Shown: positions 16,331-25,954, counted from the first letter of the stretch. The stretch is DNA of 64,000 nt from Bacteroidota bacterium (GCA_016866355.1 VGMN01000003.1:62001-126000), one strand, 5' to 3'. The notes: generated by a model from the sequence alone, not told the origin. A program made the numbers and translations.

Positions 16331-17607
16331 GTTGTTCTGGATGTGGGACCGCAACTGGCGGAAAACCAAATGGATGTAAAAGTAACGGCGGATGTAGTTC
16401 AGGCGGTTGTAACCGTATGAACGCACATGATTGGTTACGTAATCTTCCTTTGGTGGACACAGACAGCCAATGCCGGGTAATTGAAGTAAGCTTTAGCCAA
16501 GGCACCCGCAAAGATTTTTTCCGCAACCCCTCTTTACAGCAATTTGAAAAAGGAGACCTGATAGCCGTTGAAGGCGTGGGTGGATTTGATGTGGGAGAGG
16601 TTTCACTCACCGGAGAGATTGTTCGTTTGCAATTGAAAAAAAGAGGCGTTAAGGAAGATAATCCCGAAATGAAAAAAGTTTTACGACTAGCTACTGATCG
16701 GGATATTGAATTACTCAAACAAAATAAAGCGCGGGAACCTGAAGCAGTTATTCGTAGCCGAGCCATTGCTAAGCAACTCCGACTGGATATGAAAATTAGT
16801 CAGGTAGAAATGCAAGCGGATGGTCGTAAAGCCACCTTCTTCTATATTGCCGATGGACGTGTAGATTTTCGTGAATTGATTAAAGTGTACGCATCAGAGT
16901 TCAAAGTAAAAGTTGAGATGCGTCAAATTGGAGCCAGACAAGAAGCTGGTAAAGTAGGTGGAATTGGAAGTTGTGGTCGAGAACTCTGTTGCAGTACCTG
17001 GTTAACTGAGTTTAAATCTGTCAACACAGCAGCGGCTCGTTATCAAAATTTATCGATCAATCAAACTAAGTTGAGTGGACAATGTGGCCGTCTCAAATGT
17101 TGTTTGAATTACGAACTAGATACCTATTTGGATGCGCTCCAGCATTTTCCTGACAATTGTGATGTGTTACAGGTTGCAAAAGGAAATGCATTCTTAATTA
17201 AGAAAGATATTTTCAAAAATCTAATGTGGTACACGTTGCCAGATAGCAACAAACAATACCCGTTGACACTGGAGCGTGTAAGAAAAATAAAAGAACTCAA
17301 TAAGCAAGGTGTTCGTCCGGAAGAACTCGAACCAGTAGAAATTACTTCATCCAAACCCAAAGAGGATGTGCCCGAATTTGTGGAATTGGTTGGACAGTTC
17401 AGTCTTAAAACACTGGATCGTGCGGCACAACGTAAAAGACAACAGCAGCAACAACAGCGGAATCCTCGCAACAATAATAGTAACAGTGGAAACAAACCAG
17501 GTGGCCCGCAACGCCCTTCAGGCCCTTCTAATCGCGGACCACAACGCCCACCACAAAATCAACCCCGCGGCCCGCGTGGGAATACACCTCCGAGGAAGGA
17601 GAACTAA
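16327..17607 (+). CDS. ricT: PSP1-domain protein, RicT/YaaT-like
   Basis: A 426-residue protein with three parts. Residues 1-32 are a Gly/Cys-rich extension with several cysteines; ~35-330 is the PSP1 core; the last ~60 residues are a Gln-run followed by Asn/Gly/Pro/Arg-rich disorder. The core carries the family cysteine motifs CGRELCCSTW and CGRLKCCLNYE. In Bacillus, RicT acts with RicA and RicF as a [4Fe-4S] complex that steers RNase Y; a comparable role here is inference, since the organism's main RNase appears to be G-type. Coupled to holB by an ATGA overlap; convergent 4-base overlap with the SGNH gene. Confidence 0.88.
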   Translation: MSCSGCGTATGGKPNGCKSNGGCSSGGCNRMNAHDWLRNLPLVDTDSQCRVIEVSFSQGTRKDFFRNPSLQQFEKGDLIAVEGVGGFDVGEVSLTGEIVRLQLKKRGVKEDNPEMKKVLRLATDRDIELLKQNKAREPEAVIRSRAIAKQLRLDMKISQVEMQADGRKATFFYIADGRVDFRELIKVYASEFKVKVEMRQIGARQEAGKVGGIGSCGRELCCSTWLTEFKSVNTAAARYQNLSINQTKLSGQCGRLKCCLNYELDTYLDALQHFPDNCDVLQVAKGNAFLIKKDIFKNLMWYTLPDSNKQYPLTLERVRKIKELNKQGVRPEELEPVEITSSKPKEDVPEFVELVGQFSLKTLDRAAQRKRQQQQQQRNPRNNNSNSGNKPGGPQRPSGPSNRGPQRPPQNQPRGPRGNTPPRKEN

Positions 17608-18608
17608 TTTATATTTAATTCATTGAGTAAGGCGTTGGATACTAGTTGGTGTCCTTGATCATTCCAATGTACATCGCCAGGTATAAAATATGAACGAATA
17701 ACGCGAGCAGCTTGCGCAGGATCGGTTTCTATAAAATATCCATACAGATTAATCAATGGGATTTTTTCCTGCTTACAAAAATTAGTCCAGGCTTTCACAT
17801 AACTATCCGATAAATTTCCTCTGCGAATTTGCTCCGGTCGTGGAAAGATTACCAAGGTCAGCTTTCTTTGGTTAGACAGACATAATTGCTGTAGTTTTTT
17901 TATGTTCTGCAAGGCCAACGAAAATCCCCGGCTAGCCCATTTATGGTAAAGAGCAGGTTCGTGTAGCCACTTATCACGTTCCTTGTAATAATCTTCCTGA
18001 TCCCAGCTTATTGAAGGAGTTATGATTTTATTAAACCGAATTTGCGCCTTCTCATATACGCTAAGTGTTGTTGAATAATGCCAAAATCCAGGAGTCCAGT
18101 TTTCATATACAATTTCATCCTGAATATCTGCATTATCAAGTACCACCACTAAGTGATCAAAAGTTAGTTGCTGGTTCTCTATCCATTCCTTCATTTTTAA
18201 ATAATACAAACGAGGGGAATAGGTAACAACTCCAGCATTGAGCACTTCAATATTTTGTGTCTGGTAGGTTGCCGCTATTCTACCCACAAAACTAGAGTCA
18301 AATGATACACCCACTCCTTCAGTAAATGAATCTCCAATAAAAACAATACGTTTCTTAGAAGCACCTGATATAGATATAGCACCCGTATCCCTAGCTCGAA
18401 ATCCCAATGAATTAGTTCGATAGGATTGTTTAAAATCACCCCAAAGATCAATTCCTGAAAATTGAGAACGAAGGTCATGATGATAACGCGTACTCTTGAT
18501 TCGAAGTTTTGACTTGTCGGCAAGGACTCCATGATAAATATAACCAACACCCCCATCAAGCAAGAGGAATACCAAAAGAAAATAAAACGGATAAAGTATT
18601 TTCTTCAT
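17604..18608 (-). CDS. SGNH/GDSL-family hydrolase, membrane-anchored
   Basis: A 334-residue protein with an N-terminal hydrophobic anchor (residues ~4-24) and an SGNH hydrolase fold. Block I is IGDSFTEGVG with Ser94; the C-terminal block is GDVHWNDQGH with the Asp and His of the triad. SGNH enzymes remove acyl or acetyl groups from lipids or polysaccharides; the AlgX/acetyltransferase-associated branch is possible. I prefer the ATG at 18608; ATG 18629 would overlap the upstream gene's stop by 8 bases and is also possible. The preceding gene on this strand is the NagZ/beta-lactamase fusion. Confidence 0.8.
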   Translation of the reverse strand: MKKILYPFYFLLVFLLLDGGVGYIYHGVLADKSKLRIKSTRYHHDLRSQFSGIDLWGDFKQSYRTNSLGFRARDTGAISISGASKKRIVFIGDSFTEGVGVSFDSSFVGRIAATYQTQNIEVLNAGVVTYSPRLYYLKMKEWIENQQLTFDHLVVVLDNADIQDEIVYENWTPGFWHYSTTLSVYEKAQIRFNKIITPSISWDQEDYYKERDKWLHEPALYHKWASRGFSLALQNIKKLQQLCLSNQRKLTLVIFPRPEQIRRGNLSDSYVKAWTNFCKQEKIPLINLYGYFIETDPAQAARVIRSYFIPGDVHWNDQGHQLVSNALLNELNIN

Positions 18609-18621
18609 GAGCACAGCGTCC

Positions 18622-21525
18622 TTATTCATCAACACCAATAGCCCGATAGATCGCGTCTTGGATGCGTCCTCTGATTTGCAGTTGGCCTAGTAAATTATTG
18701 GCACGAGTGGGATTAACTCGGTTGGAAAGAAATACATAAACCAGCTCTTGTTTGGGGTCAACCCAAACACAGGTACCTGTAAAACCAGTATGACCAAAAG
18801 TAGCAGGAGAAGCTAAAAGAGAAGGATAGGGATCTTTTTTGAACTGATTATCTTTTTCAGGTTTATCAAATCCCAGACCACGACGACTATTTTCCAATTG
18901 ATAATTGCTAAACTGTTGAATAGTGGATTCCTTTAGATATCGTCTACCATTAAACTTTCCTCCTTGTAATAGCATTTGATAAAGTATGGCCAAATCATAC
19001 GCATTAGAAAATAACCCGGCATGGCCTGCTACACCACCAAACAAGGAAGCGCCTTCGTCATGAACATCCCCGCGCATTGTTTGCTTTCTGAACTGAGTCT
19101 CAGTTTCTGTAGGCACAACCGATTGCACCGGAAAACGTCCGCGTGGCGTAAAACCAGTAGTATACATTCCTAATGGACGGTAAAAATTATCCTGTACATA
19201 TTGTTCCAATGTTTTTCCAGTGAGCTGTTCAACAATCAATCCCAAAAAAATAAAATCATTATCACTATAAACATATTTGCCTTGTGGTCCAAGTGGACTT
19301 TTTAAAATACGCGCAAGTAAAGTATCCCTCCAATCATCTCTTCGATATAAATTTTCTGCAACCCGTACGGTGAACCCTTTTTTAGCTACCGTAGCATATA
19401 AGCTGGTGTCGGGGTTACCATTTGCATCGATAGTTTCTTTATAAAATGGAATGAAAGGAACCAGTCCTGCCTGATGCAACAGAATGTCCTTAATACTCAA
19501 TGCTTCCTTGTCTGATCCCTTGACCCATGGCAGGTAATCTTTGAGTTGCCCTGACAACTTCAATTTTCCTTCTTCTACTAATTTCATAACGGCCACTGTG
19601 GTAGCTGAAATTTTTGTCACTGAGGCCAGATCAAAAATATGCTCAGGTTTAATAGGCGTAGCATCAGTAACTGCTTGCTGCCCTACTGATTTTTGGTAGA
19701 GAATTGTACCACGTTGAACAGCAAGCACCACTGCACCTGGATATGCTTTTTTTGCAAGTCCCTCCTCCAATATGTAATCAACTTCTGCTAACCGCTTTCT
19801 GAGTTGAACGGAAGAATGCTTCACCTTGGGTTGCTGCACTCCATCTCCCAATGTAAAATCGCAAACTTCCACTTGTAATCTACCTCGAGCCGCAAAATCA
19901 CCTTGTAGCCAATCTGCTGCAATTTGATTAGTGATTGAATCATCTTGTTGTAATGCAACCAATGAGTTGGCGGTGCAGAAATTTTTTGCAGCTAATACGT
20001 TTCCAAAAAGTAACGTGAGGGTGATATCTCCCTGTAATGCATTACCCAGGTATGTAGCAGCCGTACTGATATTAAAATTATTCATTGGCTTATTGGCATA
20101 ATCATGTAAGCCCACTAATACAATATCATAGCCGTTTGTTTTTACTGCTGTCAAGATAGAGTCGGCCTTACCAATAGAATCACGATAACTTAAATGATAG
20201 AAAGCAGCGTTCCAATCTTGCTGTAACCGTTTTCCAAAAACAGTAAGTTCTTTTCCGCCTAATTGCACATAAGCCACACGTGGCTGCTCTTTTTTGAGTT
20301 GCGTACGTAAGGCAGCAGGCATTTGTCTTAGCAGCGTAAGGCTCTTACGTGCTGCTTCCTGACGTAATGCATTAGAACGCTCATTCAGGTCTGCAATCAA
20401 ATTGGTAGTATCTACAAATTGTGGACGACTTAACCCCAATCCATATTTTGCACTCAGTAATTTTTTAACCTTAGCATCTACTTCTGCTTGTGTTAATCTT
20501 CCATCAGTGATAGCCTGTTGTATAACCTGGATAGATTCTGAAACACTGGCAGGTAAACATAGCATATCATTTCCTGCAATAATTGCTTCTACGGCAATGG
20601 TTCCGCCTGGATAATATTTTGCAATTCCTTTCATTTCCAACGCATCCGTAAAAGTGAGACCTTGAAAATTCAACCGATTACGTAATACGCCGGTGATTGC
20701 AGGTTTTGAAATAGAAGTCGGCCTATTTGTAGCCGTATCTATAGCAGGCACCGAAAGATGTGCCACCATGGCACTACCAATTCCTGCTTCAAAAACTTTT
20801 TTAAACGGATACAATTCTACAGCATCCAGTTGATCTAGCGATTTGCTAATGATGGGTAAATCATAATGTGAATCAACATCAACATCGCCATGACCAGGAA
20901 AATGTTTTGCGCAAGCCATGATTCCTGCGTCTTGCATTCCCTTTGTAATGGCCACACCATATCGTGCCACTTTTTCTTTATCAGCCCCAAAGGATCTAAA
21001 TCCAATAACGGGATTATTTGGATTATTATTTACATCTACCACGGGTGCATAGTTGACATGAATACCTAAGCGTTTGCATTGTTCGCCCATGGCTATTCCA
21101 ATACGATATGATAAAGAAGCATCATTGACAGCCCCCAGGCTAAGTTGATAGGGTAATCTATCTACGCTATCTAATCGCATGCCCAAACCCCACTCCCCAT
21201 CAATAGTAATGAGTAATGGGGTTTGAGCAATAGATTGGTAATGATTAGTGAGTAACGCCTGACGAACCGGACCGCCTTGAAAAAAACAAAGTCCACCCAC
21301 ATTATAATTTCTAATATCACTTTCTACTTTGGCAATATGATCAGCTCCCAGGTTAGAATGTGCTCGAATTACCATGAGCTGAGCAATGCGTTGATCAGGA
21401 GTTAAACTATTAAAAATACTATCCACCCACTTTTGCTGGGCGCGCTCCCGATTGCCTTGTGCATTGGCACTTAAAGTGGCTGCCAGTACCAGTAGTAGAC
21501 AGGCCTGCTGAATGAATGTCCTCAT
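18622..21525 (-). CDS. Fusion of GH3 beta-N-acetylglucosaminidase (NagZ-like) and serine beta-lactamase-like domain
   Basis: A 967-residue exported protein with a signal peptide ending near ANAQG (residue ~24). Residues ~35-400 are a GH3 domain with the NagZ signature KHFPGHGDVDVDSH at 207-220, including the His/Asp catalytic dyad. Residues ~400-580 are a linker/GH3 C-terminal-like region. Residues ~590-960 are a class C beta-lactamase/PBP-like domain with SVTK near 634, YSDN near 754 and HTG near 911. NagZ cleaves GlcNAc from muropeptides and the second domain may cleave a peptide or ester bond, so both would act on peptidoglycan fragments. The stop lies 13 bases before the SGNH ATG. Confidence 0.9.
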   Translation of the reverse strand: MRTFIQQACLLLVLAATLSANAQGNRERAQQKWVDSIFNSLTPDQRIAQLMVIRAHSNLGADHIAKVESDIRNYNVGGLCFFQGGPVRQALLTNHYQSIAQTPLLITIDGEWGLGMRLDSVDRLPYQLSLGAVNDASLSYRIGIAMGEQCKRLGIHVNYAPVVDVNNNPNNPVIGFRSFGADKEKVARYGVAITKGMQDAGIMACAKHFPGHGDVDVDSHYDLPIISKSLDQLDAVELYPFKKVFEAGIGSAMVAHLSVPAIDTATNRPTSISKPAITGVLRNRLNFQGLTFTDALEMKGIAKYYPGGTIAVEAIIAGNDMLCLPASVSESIQVIQQAITDGRLTQAEVDAKVKKLLSAKYGLGLSRPQFVDTTNLIADLNERSNALRQEAARKSLTLLRQMPAALRTQLKKEQPRVAYVQLGGKELTVFGKRLQQDWNAAFYHLSYRDSIGKADSILTAVKTNGYDIVLVGLHDYANKPMNNFNISTAATYLGNALQGDITLTLLFGNVLAAKNFCTANSLVALQQDDSITNQIAADWLQGDFAARGRLQVEVCDFTLGDGVQQPKVKHSSVQLRKRLAEVDYILEEGLAKKAYPGAVVLAVQRGTILYQKSVGQQAVTDATPIKPEHIFDLASVTKISATTVAVMKLVEEGKLKLSGQLKDYLPWVKGSDKEALSIKDILLHQAGLVPFIPFYKETIDANGNPDTSLYATVAKKGFTVRVAENLYRRDDWRDTLLARILKSPLGPQGKYVYSDNDFIFLGLIVEQLTGKTLEQYVQDNFYRPLGMYTTGFTPRGRFPVQSVVPTETETQFRKQTMRGDVHDEGASLFGGVAGHAGLFSNAYDLAILYQMLLQGGKFNGRRYLKESTIQQFSNYQLENSRRGLGFDKPEKDNQFKKDPYPSLLASPATFGHTGFTGTCVWVDPKQELVYVFLSNRVNPTRANNLLGQLQIRGRIQDAIYRAIGVDE

Positions 21526-21559
21526 TGGCTAAAAGTACTTCATTTGAGGCAAGTATTTA

Positions 21560-21589
21560 TTGGTGGCAGGGGGCAAAGCCGTATTTTTG
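21560..21589 (+). promoter_or_regulatory. Putative mutL promoter
   Basis: TTG at 21560-21562, a 19-base spacer, then TATTTTTG at 21582-21589. Both elements and the spacing fit the Bacteroidota -33/-7 consensus. Transcription would start near 21594, ~18 bases before the TTG start. Confidence 0.55.
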
Positions 21590-21611
21590 AAGGCTCGATA
21601 ATTGCCACCCC

Positions 21612-23438
21612 TTGATACAGATTTTACCCGACCATATTGCCAATCAGATTGCTGCCGGTGAGGTCATTCAACGCCCTGCCAGCGCGGTCAAGGAGTTATT
21701 GGAGAATGCAGTGGATGCAGGTGCCAGCTCAATTGATTTGATCATTCAGGATGCAGGTAAATCCTTGGTACAAGTAGTTGATAATGGAAAGGGGATGTCA
21801 GTGGAGGATGCCCGTCTTTGTATTGCCCGACACGCCACTTCCAAAATAAGCAGTATTGAAGATCTGTTCCATATCCGAACCATGGGTTTTCGTGGGGAGG
21901 CACTGGCCAGTATTGCCGCTGTGGCACAGGTGGAGCTAAAAACAAAACAAGCTACCAACCAAGCAGGTATTTTTATAGAAGTTGAGCATAGTGCTATTAC
22001 TCGTGAGGAGCCAATAGGTGTGGCTACCGGCACCAGCCTGGCCATGAAGAATTTGTTTTTCAATATTCCAGCTCGACGAAATTTTTTGAAGAGTAATGCA
22101 GCGGAGATGCGTCATATTGTGGAGGAGTTTACAAGAGTGGCGCTGGCTTTTCCTGCTATTCAATTTTCACTGCACGCCAATAACCAGCAGCTCTATCAAC
22201 TGGAATCCGGTAGTTTAAAACAACGCATAGTCCAATTACTCGGCAACAATTATGCTTCCAAATTAGTAGGCGTTCAAGAGGAAACAGATTATTTAACCAT
22301 TCGTGGTTTTGTAGGTAAGCCAGATTCAGCACGCAAAACAAGAGGAGATCAATACTTTTTTGTCAATAACCGATTTATTAAAAGTTCGTATCTCCATCAT
22401 GCCGTGATGAACGCTTTTCAGGCGTTATTACCAGCTGATCATTTTCCGCTCTACGTATTATTTATTGATCTGGATCCACAACAAGTAGATATCAATGTTC
22501 ATCCGACCAAACAAGAAATAAAGTTTGAGGACGAAAAAATTGTGTACGCGTTTGTCCAAGCGGCCATCCGTCATGCCTTGGCACAATTTAGTATCACCCC
22601 TACTCTTGATTTTGAATTAGATGCTTCCATACAGCAACTTGATTCCATACAACAACCTTTTACTGCGCAAACACGTTCAGCTATTCAAGAAGGTAACTTG
22701 TACCAGCATTTTACCAAAAAAAATCAAGCGCATCGGATTGAACCAGACTCCATGCAGCCGGCTAAAAATTGGAAACCATTTCAATCAGTTGCTGCAGCAT
22801 ACAATAGCAATATAAAAGAAGATGCAATAGCAGTAACTAAGTTGGATTTGCATCCGGCAACTGCCTCGGATTCAATTTCCGTATTTCAACTTTTAAACTC
22901 TTATATCCTTTTTTCACAAGCCAGCACATGCACGTTGATCGATCAGCAAGCAGCGCATGAAAGAATTCTCTATGAAAAATTTATTCAACAACGTGCAAAT
23001 AAAAAAGCCACTACACAGCCGTCACTTTTCCCTTCTACGCTCTCACTCAATGCCGCTGATGCCAGCTTACTGGAGGAGTTGCTATTGGATTTGACAGCGG
23101 TAGGTTTTTTAATTCAAAAAATAGAGACCACTAAGTTTCAAATCCAAGGTATTCCTGCCGGATTTGAAAACGGAAAAGAAGAAAGCATCTTGGAGGCGGT
23201 GCTGGAGGAATACAAGCACTTTAATACGGCGTTGGCCTTGCCGCTTCATGAAAAATTATGTAGAAGTTTAGCCAGACAACAGGCCCTCAAATTAGGAACA
23301 GTATTGAGTGAGCGTGAAATGAAACAATTAATCACCGATTTATTTGCATGTAACCAGCCACATATGTCTCCTTTTGGTGTACCGGTATTTAGAACACTAC
23401 AAAAAGATGAGATAGAGCAGCTCTTGGCAAACCGTTGA
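21612..23438 (+). CDS. mutL: DNA mismatch repair protein MutL
   Basis: MutL couples mismatch recognition by MutS to strand removal. The GHKL ATPase motifs are intact: ELLENAVDAG near 29, DNGKGM near 58 and GFRGEALAS near 95. The C-terminal dimerisation domain has DQQAAHERILYE from residue 444, where the nicking-endonuclease motif of most non-enteric MutL proteins is DQHA-x2-E-x4-E; the His is Gln here. The usual CPHGRP end motif is also replaced (MSPFGVPVF). Length 608. The start is TTG at 21612: an in-frame stop at 21588 leaves no upstream ATG, and family proteins begin just here. Confidence 0.95.
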   Translation: MIQILPDHIANQIAAGEVIQRPASAVKELLENAVDAGASSIDLIIQDAGKSLVQVVDNGKGMSVEDARLCIARHATSKISSIEDLFHIRTMGFRGEALASIAAVAQVELKTKQATNQAGIFIEVEHSAITREEPIGVATGTSLAMKNLFFNIPARRNFLKSNAAEMRHIVEEFTRVALAFPAIQFSLHANNQQLYQLESGSLKQRIVQLLGNNYASKLVGVQEETDYLTIRGFVGKPDSARKTRGDQYFFVNNRFIKSSYLHHAVMNAFQALLPADHFPLYVLFIDLDPQQVDINVHPTKQEIKFEDEKIVYAFVQAAIRHALAQFSITPTLDFELDASIQQLDSIQQPFTAQTRSAIQEGNLYQHFTKKNQAHRIEPDSMQPAKNWKPFQSVAAAYNSNIKEDAIAVTKLDLHPATASDSISVFQLLNSYILFSQASTCTLIDQQAAHERILYEKFIQQRANKKATTQPSLFPSTLSLNAADASLLEELLLDLTAVGFLIQKIETTKFQIQGIPAGFENGKEESILEAVLEEYKHFNTALALPLHEKLCRSLARQQALKLGTVLSEREMKQLITDLFACNQPHMSPFGVPVFRTLQKDEIEQLLANR

Positions 23439-24770
23439 TCAATAGGTTGCCCGGATATGGGTCAAGAACTTTTCAATTTGCTTTCTGATCTCCGCTGAAC
23501 TGGAACGATGATTATTTACTAAGGTTGAAAATAAAAGCAATTTTCCTTTTTTAGTATAGAGATAGCCACTTAAGGCAACTACACCACTGAGTGTTCCCGT
23601 TTTTGCATAGATCGCTCCACTTTCTTGTTTGTAATAGCTAGCCAAGGTACCCTCTCCACCGGTAGGAAAAATTACTTTGATTCGGTCCATGCCAAATTGA
23701 TCCTTCATTTTTTCCAGGATACGCACAAAGTCCTGTGGTGAAAAAAGATTATATCGACTCAATCCGGATCCATCGGCCCAACGAGGTTGTTGAGGCAAAT
23801 CGGCAAAATCTGTTTTTAGTAAGGTATCGATAAGTTGTTGATCACTCATTCGATCTAATAATCGTTGACTGACCATCAGCAGGGATTGTTCTGCAAAAAA
23901 ATTATCGCTTTGATGCATGAGCGGCTTGAGTAATGAATCAGTAGGGATGGAATAAATTAATTTTCCAGCAGGCTTTCTACTGGATAATTGTACGGTGGAA
24001 TTAATTCCAATTTTATTCAGGGTGTCTTGTAAAAATTGAAAAGCTGTAACACCATTTGTAGTTTTGAAGGGTATGGTAGCGCCCCTAAAAGAGCGGCTGG
24101 CAGCAACAACACTAAATTGATTTTGATCGAGCAACCGCTTTACTTCAAATTGATCGCCCTTCCCTAACTGCTGCATCATCGATTCATTCATAAATGGTGG
24201 GCGCATTGCCAAGGATGGAACTGCTTGAAGCTGGTTATTTTTCCGAAGAAAACTAACTACATTCCCATAAATGGGAAAAGCACTTCGCTCTGCCAGATAC
24301 GCTTCTTGATAATCATCCCAGGACCATCCACTACCATAGGGCGTAAATACATGTTGCGTAGAATAGTCAATGACTACTGGTCTATTTTCCAGCCGCATTT
24401 TATCCCAGAGTGGCTGAAAGCTAAATTCTGCTAATAAAAAAGTAGGATCCCCCAATGGATTAACATAAATGACTCCTGCACTATCTCTCACATAAGCACT
24501 GGGTATACTATCTCCTAGATACTTCATAGCAGCATAACAAGTAGGGATCTTGGTATTACTTGCCGGAACAAAATAATTGTCCCCTTGATAGTTGAACCAA
24601 TATTTTTTAGTGGTGGGATCGTAGATGCTGATACCAACATGAGCCGTTTGAAAAGAAGCCTGTTTAATAATTTCTTTATTCGCTTTGCGTTGTAACGCTT
24701 GCGGAATACTACATCCTACTAAAAAGCTACTAAGCAGGATTATTAAAAACTGTATGTTGTATTTATTCAT
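23439..24770 (-). CDS. dacB: D-alanyl-D-alanine carboxypeptidase/endopeptidase (PBP4, DacB type)
   Basis: A peptidase S13 family enzyme (443 residues) that trims or cleaves peptidoglycan cross-bridges. The three penicillin-binding motifs are visible: SNTK at 71-74, SGLSRYN near 330 and KTGT near 395. The N-terminus is a lipoprotein signal with LVGC, placing Cys20 as the lipidated residue, so it should be membrane-anchored in the periplasm. The ATG at 24770 is chosen because the longer reading adds a charged, non-signal N-terminus. It directly abuts mutL (convergent, stop to stop without a gap). The ureohydrolase homologue lies 7 bases upstream. Confidence 0.9.
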   Translation of the reverse strand: MNKYNIQFLIILLSSFLVGCSIPQALQRKANKEIIKQASFQTAHVGISIYDPTTKKYWFNYQGDNYFVPASNTKIPTCYAAMKYLGDSIPSAYVRDSAGVIYVNPLGDPTFLLAEFSFQPLWDKMRLENRPVVIDYSTQHVFTPYGSGWSWDDYQEAYLAERSAFPIYGNVVSFLRKNNQLQAVPSLAMRPPFMNESMMQQLGKGDQFEVKRLLDQNQFSVVAASRSFRGATIPFKTTNGVTAFQFLQDTLNKIGINSTVQLSSRKPAGKLIYSIPTDSLLKPLMHQSDNFFAEQSLLMVSQRLLDRMSDQQLIDTLLKTDFADLPQQPRWADGSGLSRYNLFSPQDFVRILEKMKDQFGMDRIKVIFPTGGEGTLASYYKQESGAIYAKTGTLSGVVALSGYLYTKKGKLLLFSTLVNNHRSSSAEIRKQIEKFLTHIRATY

Positions 24771-24777
24771 GGGGTTA

Positions 24778-25914
24778 TTATCCTCTTTCTTGCGCGCGTA
24801 ACCAACGCTCAGGAATTTCATTACTACTTGCTAAAAGATAATCTTTATAGCTGCAGGCAATGAATTTTTTATCGGGTAATTGCATCCACCAACGTCCGGT
24901 TTTTTTACTTTGTAAAAACACGGTTTCCACTTCGGCAAAAGCCATATAGTACTCATTGAAAGAATCTTTTTCAGTGAGCGAGGCTTCTCGTTTGCCTCGG
25001 CTTCTTCCGTCTAATAAATACCAGAGCTGTTGGGCAATTTGTTTAGCGGTAAGTTCCTGCCGATCCAATCGCGGATCATATCCATACACCCCCACCGTAT
25101 TTACAGTAGGACTCATACCGGCATAGCGGAATAAAGTACAGGCTTCTTCGCCCGTTAATCCATTGGGAGAAATTGTGCTTGCCGGAGAATGTGCGTTACT
25201 CAATGCGCTCATATCAAAACTAAAAAGATGGCTATTACGAATCACAGGTTCCATTTCGTCCAATGCTTCTTTTACATTGCCCACCCGATAGCAATCAAAT
25301 CGTAATTTATCGAGGGTTTCTAAAACAGTAGGATGAACGTAGTAACTCTGAAACGCAATATGATTATAATGTTTGAGGTAGTTAGGCATACCCGTGAGCA
25401 TTTCCATCAAAAAATGTTCAACTGGTAAAATGGCATCCGGATGCAAATCAATCAAGGCGTCTACACAGGTAGCTTCAATCAACTGTCGGGTGCTGGCATA
25501 AGACTGGTATTGTGCCAAGGTAAGATCATGCGAACCGCCCAGTATAATAACTGTTTTCCCTTCTGCACTAAGCGCTTGTACTACGGTTCGAAGTGCAGCA
25601 TAGGTATCAGTGATACTAGCACCCATACGAACATTACCTACATCAGCAAGCTTTAAATCCGCATGCCAGTAGTACAATGAATAAAATTGACGACGAATGG
25701 CATCCGGTGCTTCCTCTTGTTGTTGTTCAATTCCAGCACCTCGGTGTTCCGGACATCCTACCAGAACAAAGGAAGCATCCTCCAATTCCGGCATATATTC
25801 CTCATAGGTGGCAATTGAATACCCTATCTGACCTTCTTTATATCCCGCATCCTGCGAAAGAAAGGCTTTATTAACCGGCGATAAAAAATCGGCAATTCCA
25901 AGCTGATCGGACAT
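24778..25914 (-). CDS. Ureohydrolase-fold protein (arginase/formimidoylglutamase-like)
   Basis: A 378-residue protein of the arginase/agmatinase/HutG superfamily. The first metal-site motif is GGSHDLT with His129, the second is DLHPD (D156, H158, D160). The third motif, normally SxDxD, reads SFDMSAL: Asp234 is kept but the second ligand is Ser236. The bimetal site is therefore incomplete or altered. Bacteroidota homologues annotated as formimidoylglutamase appear to share this change (recollection). No hut genes are nearby. It lies 7 bases upstream of the DacB-type gene, so it may be co-transcribed. Confidence 0.8.
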   Translation of the reverse strand: MSDQLGIADFLSPVNKAFLSQDAGYKEGQIGYSIATYEEYMPELEDASFVLVGCPEHRGAGIEQQQEEAPDAIRRQFYSLYYWHADLKLADVGNVRMGASITDTYAALRTVVQALSAEGKTVIILGGSHDLTLAQYQSYASTRQLIEATCVDALIDLHPDAILPVEHFLMEMLTGMPNYLKHYNHIAFQSYYVHPTVLETLDKLRFDCYRVGNVKEALDEMEPVIRNSHLFSFDMSALSNAHSPASTISPNGLTGEEACTLFRYAGMSPTVNTVGVYGYDPRLDRQELTAKQIAQQLWYLLDGRSRGKREASLTEKDSFNEYYMAFAEVETVFLQSKKTGRWWMQLPDKKFIACSYKDYLLASSNEIPERWLRAQERG

Positions 25915-25946
25915 AGACGCAAGATACTTAATTGAAGGTTTGGACT

Positions 25947-25954
25947 TACTTTTG
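25947..25954 (+). promoter_or_regulatory. Putative -7 box of pheS, leaderless geometry
   Basis: TACTTTTG followed by 4 bases and then the pheS ATG at 25959, so the predicted transcript start coincides with the start codon. Confidence 0.45.
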
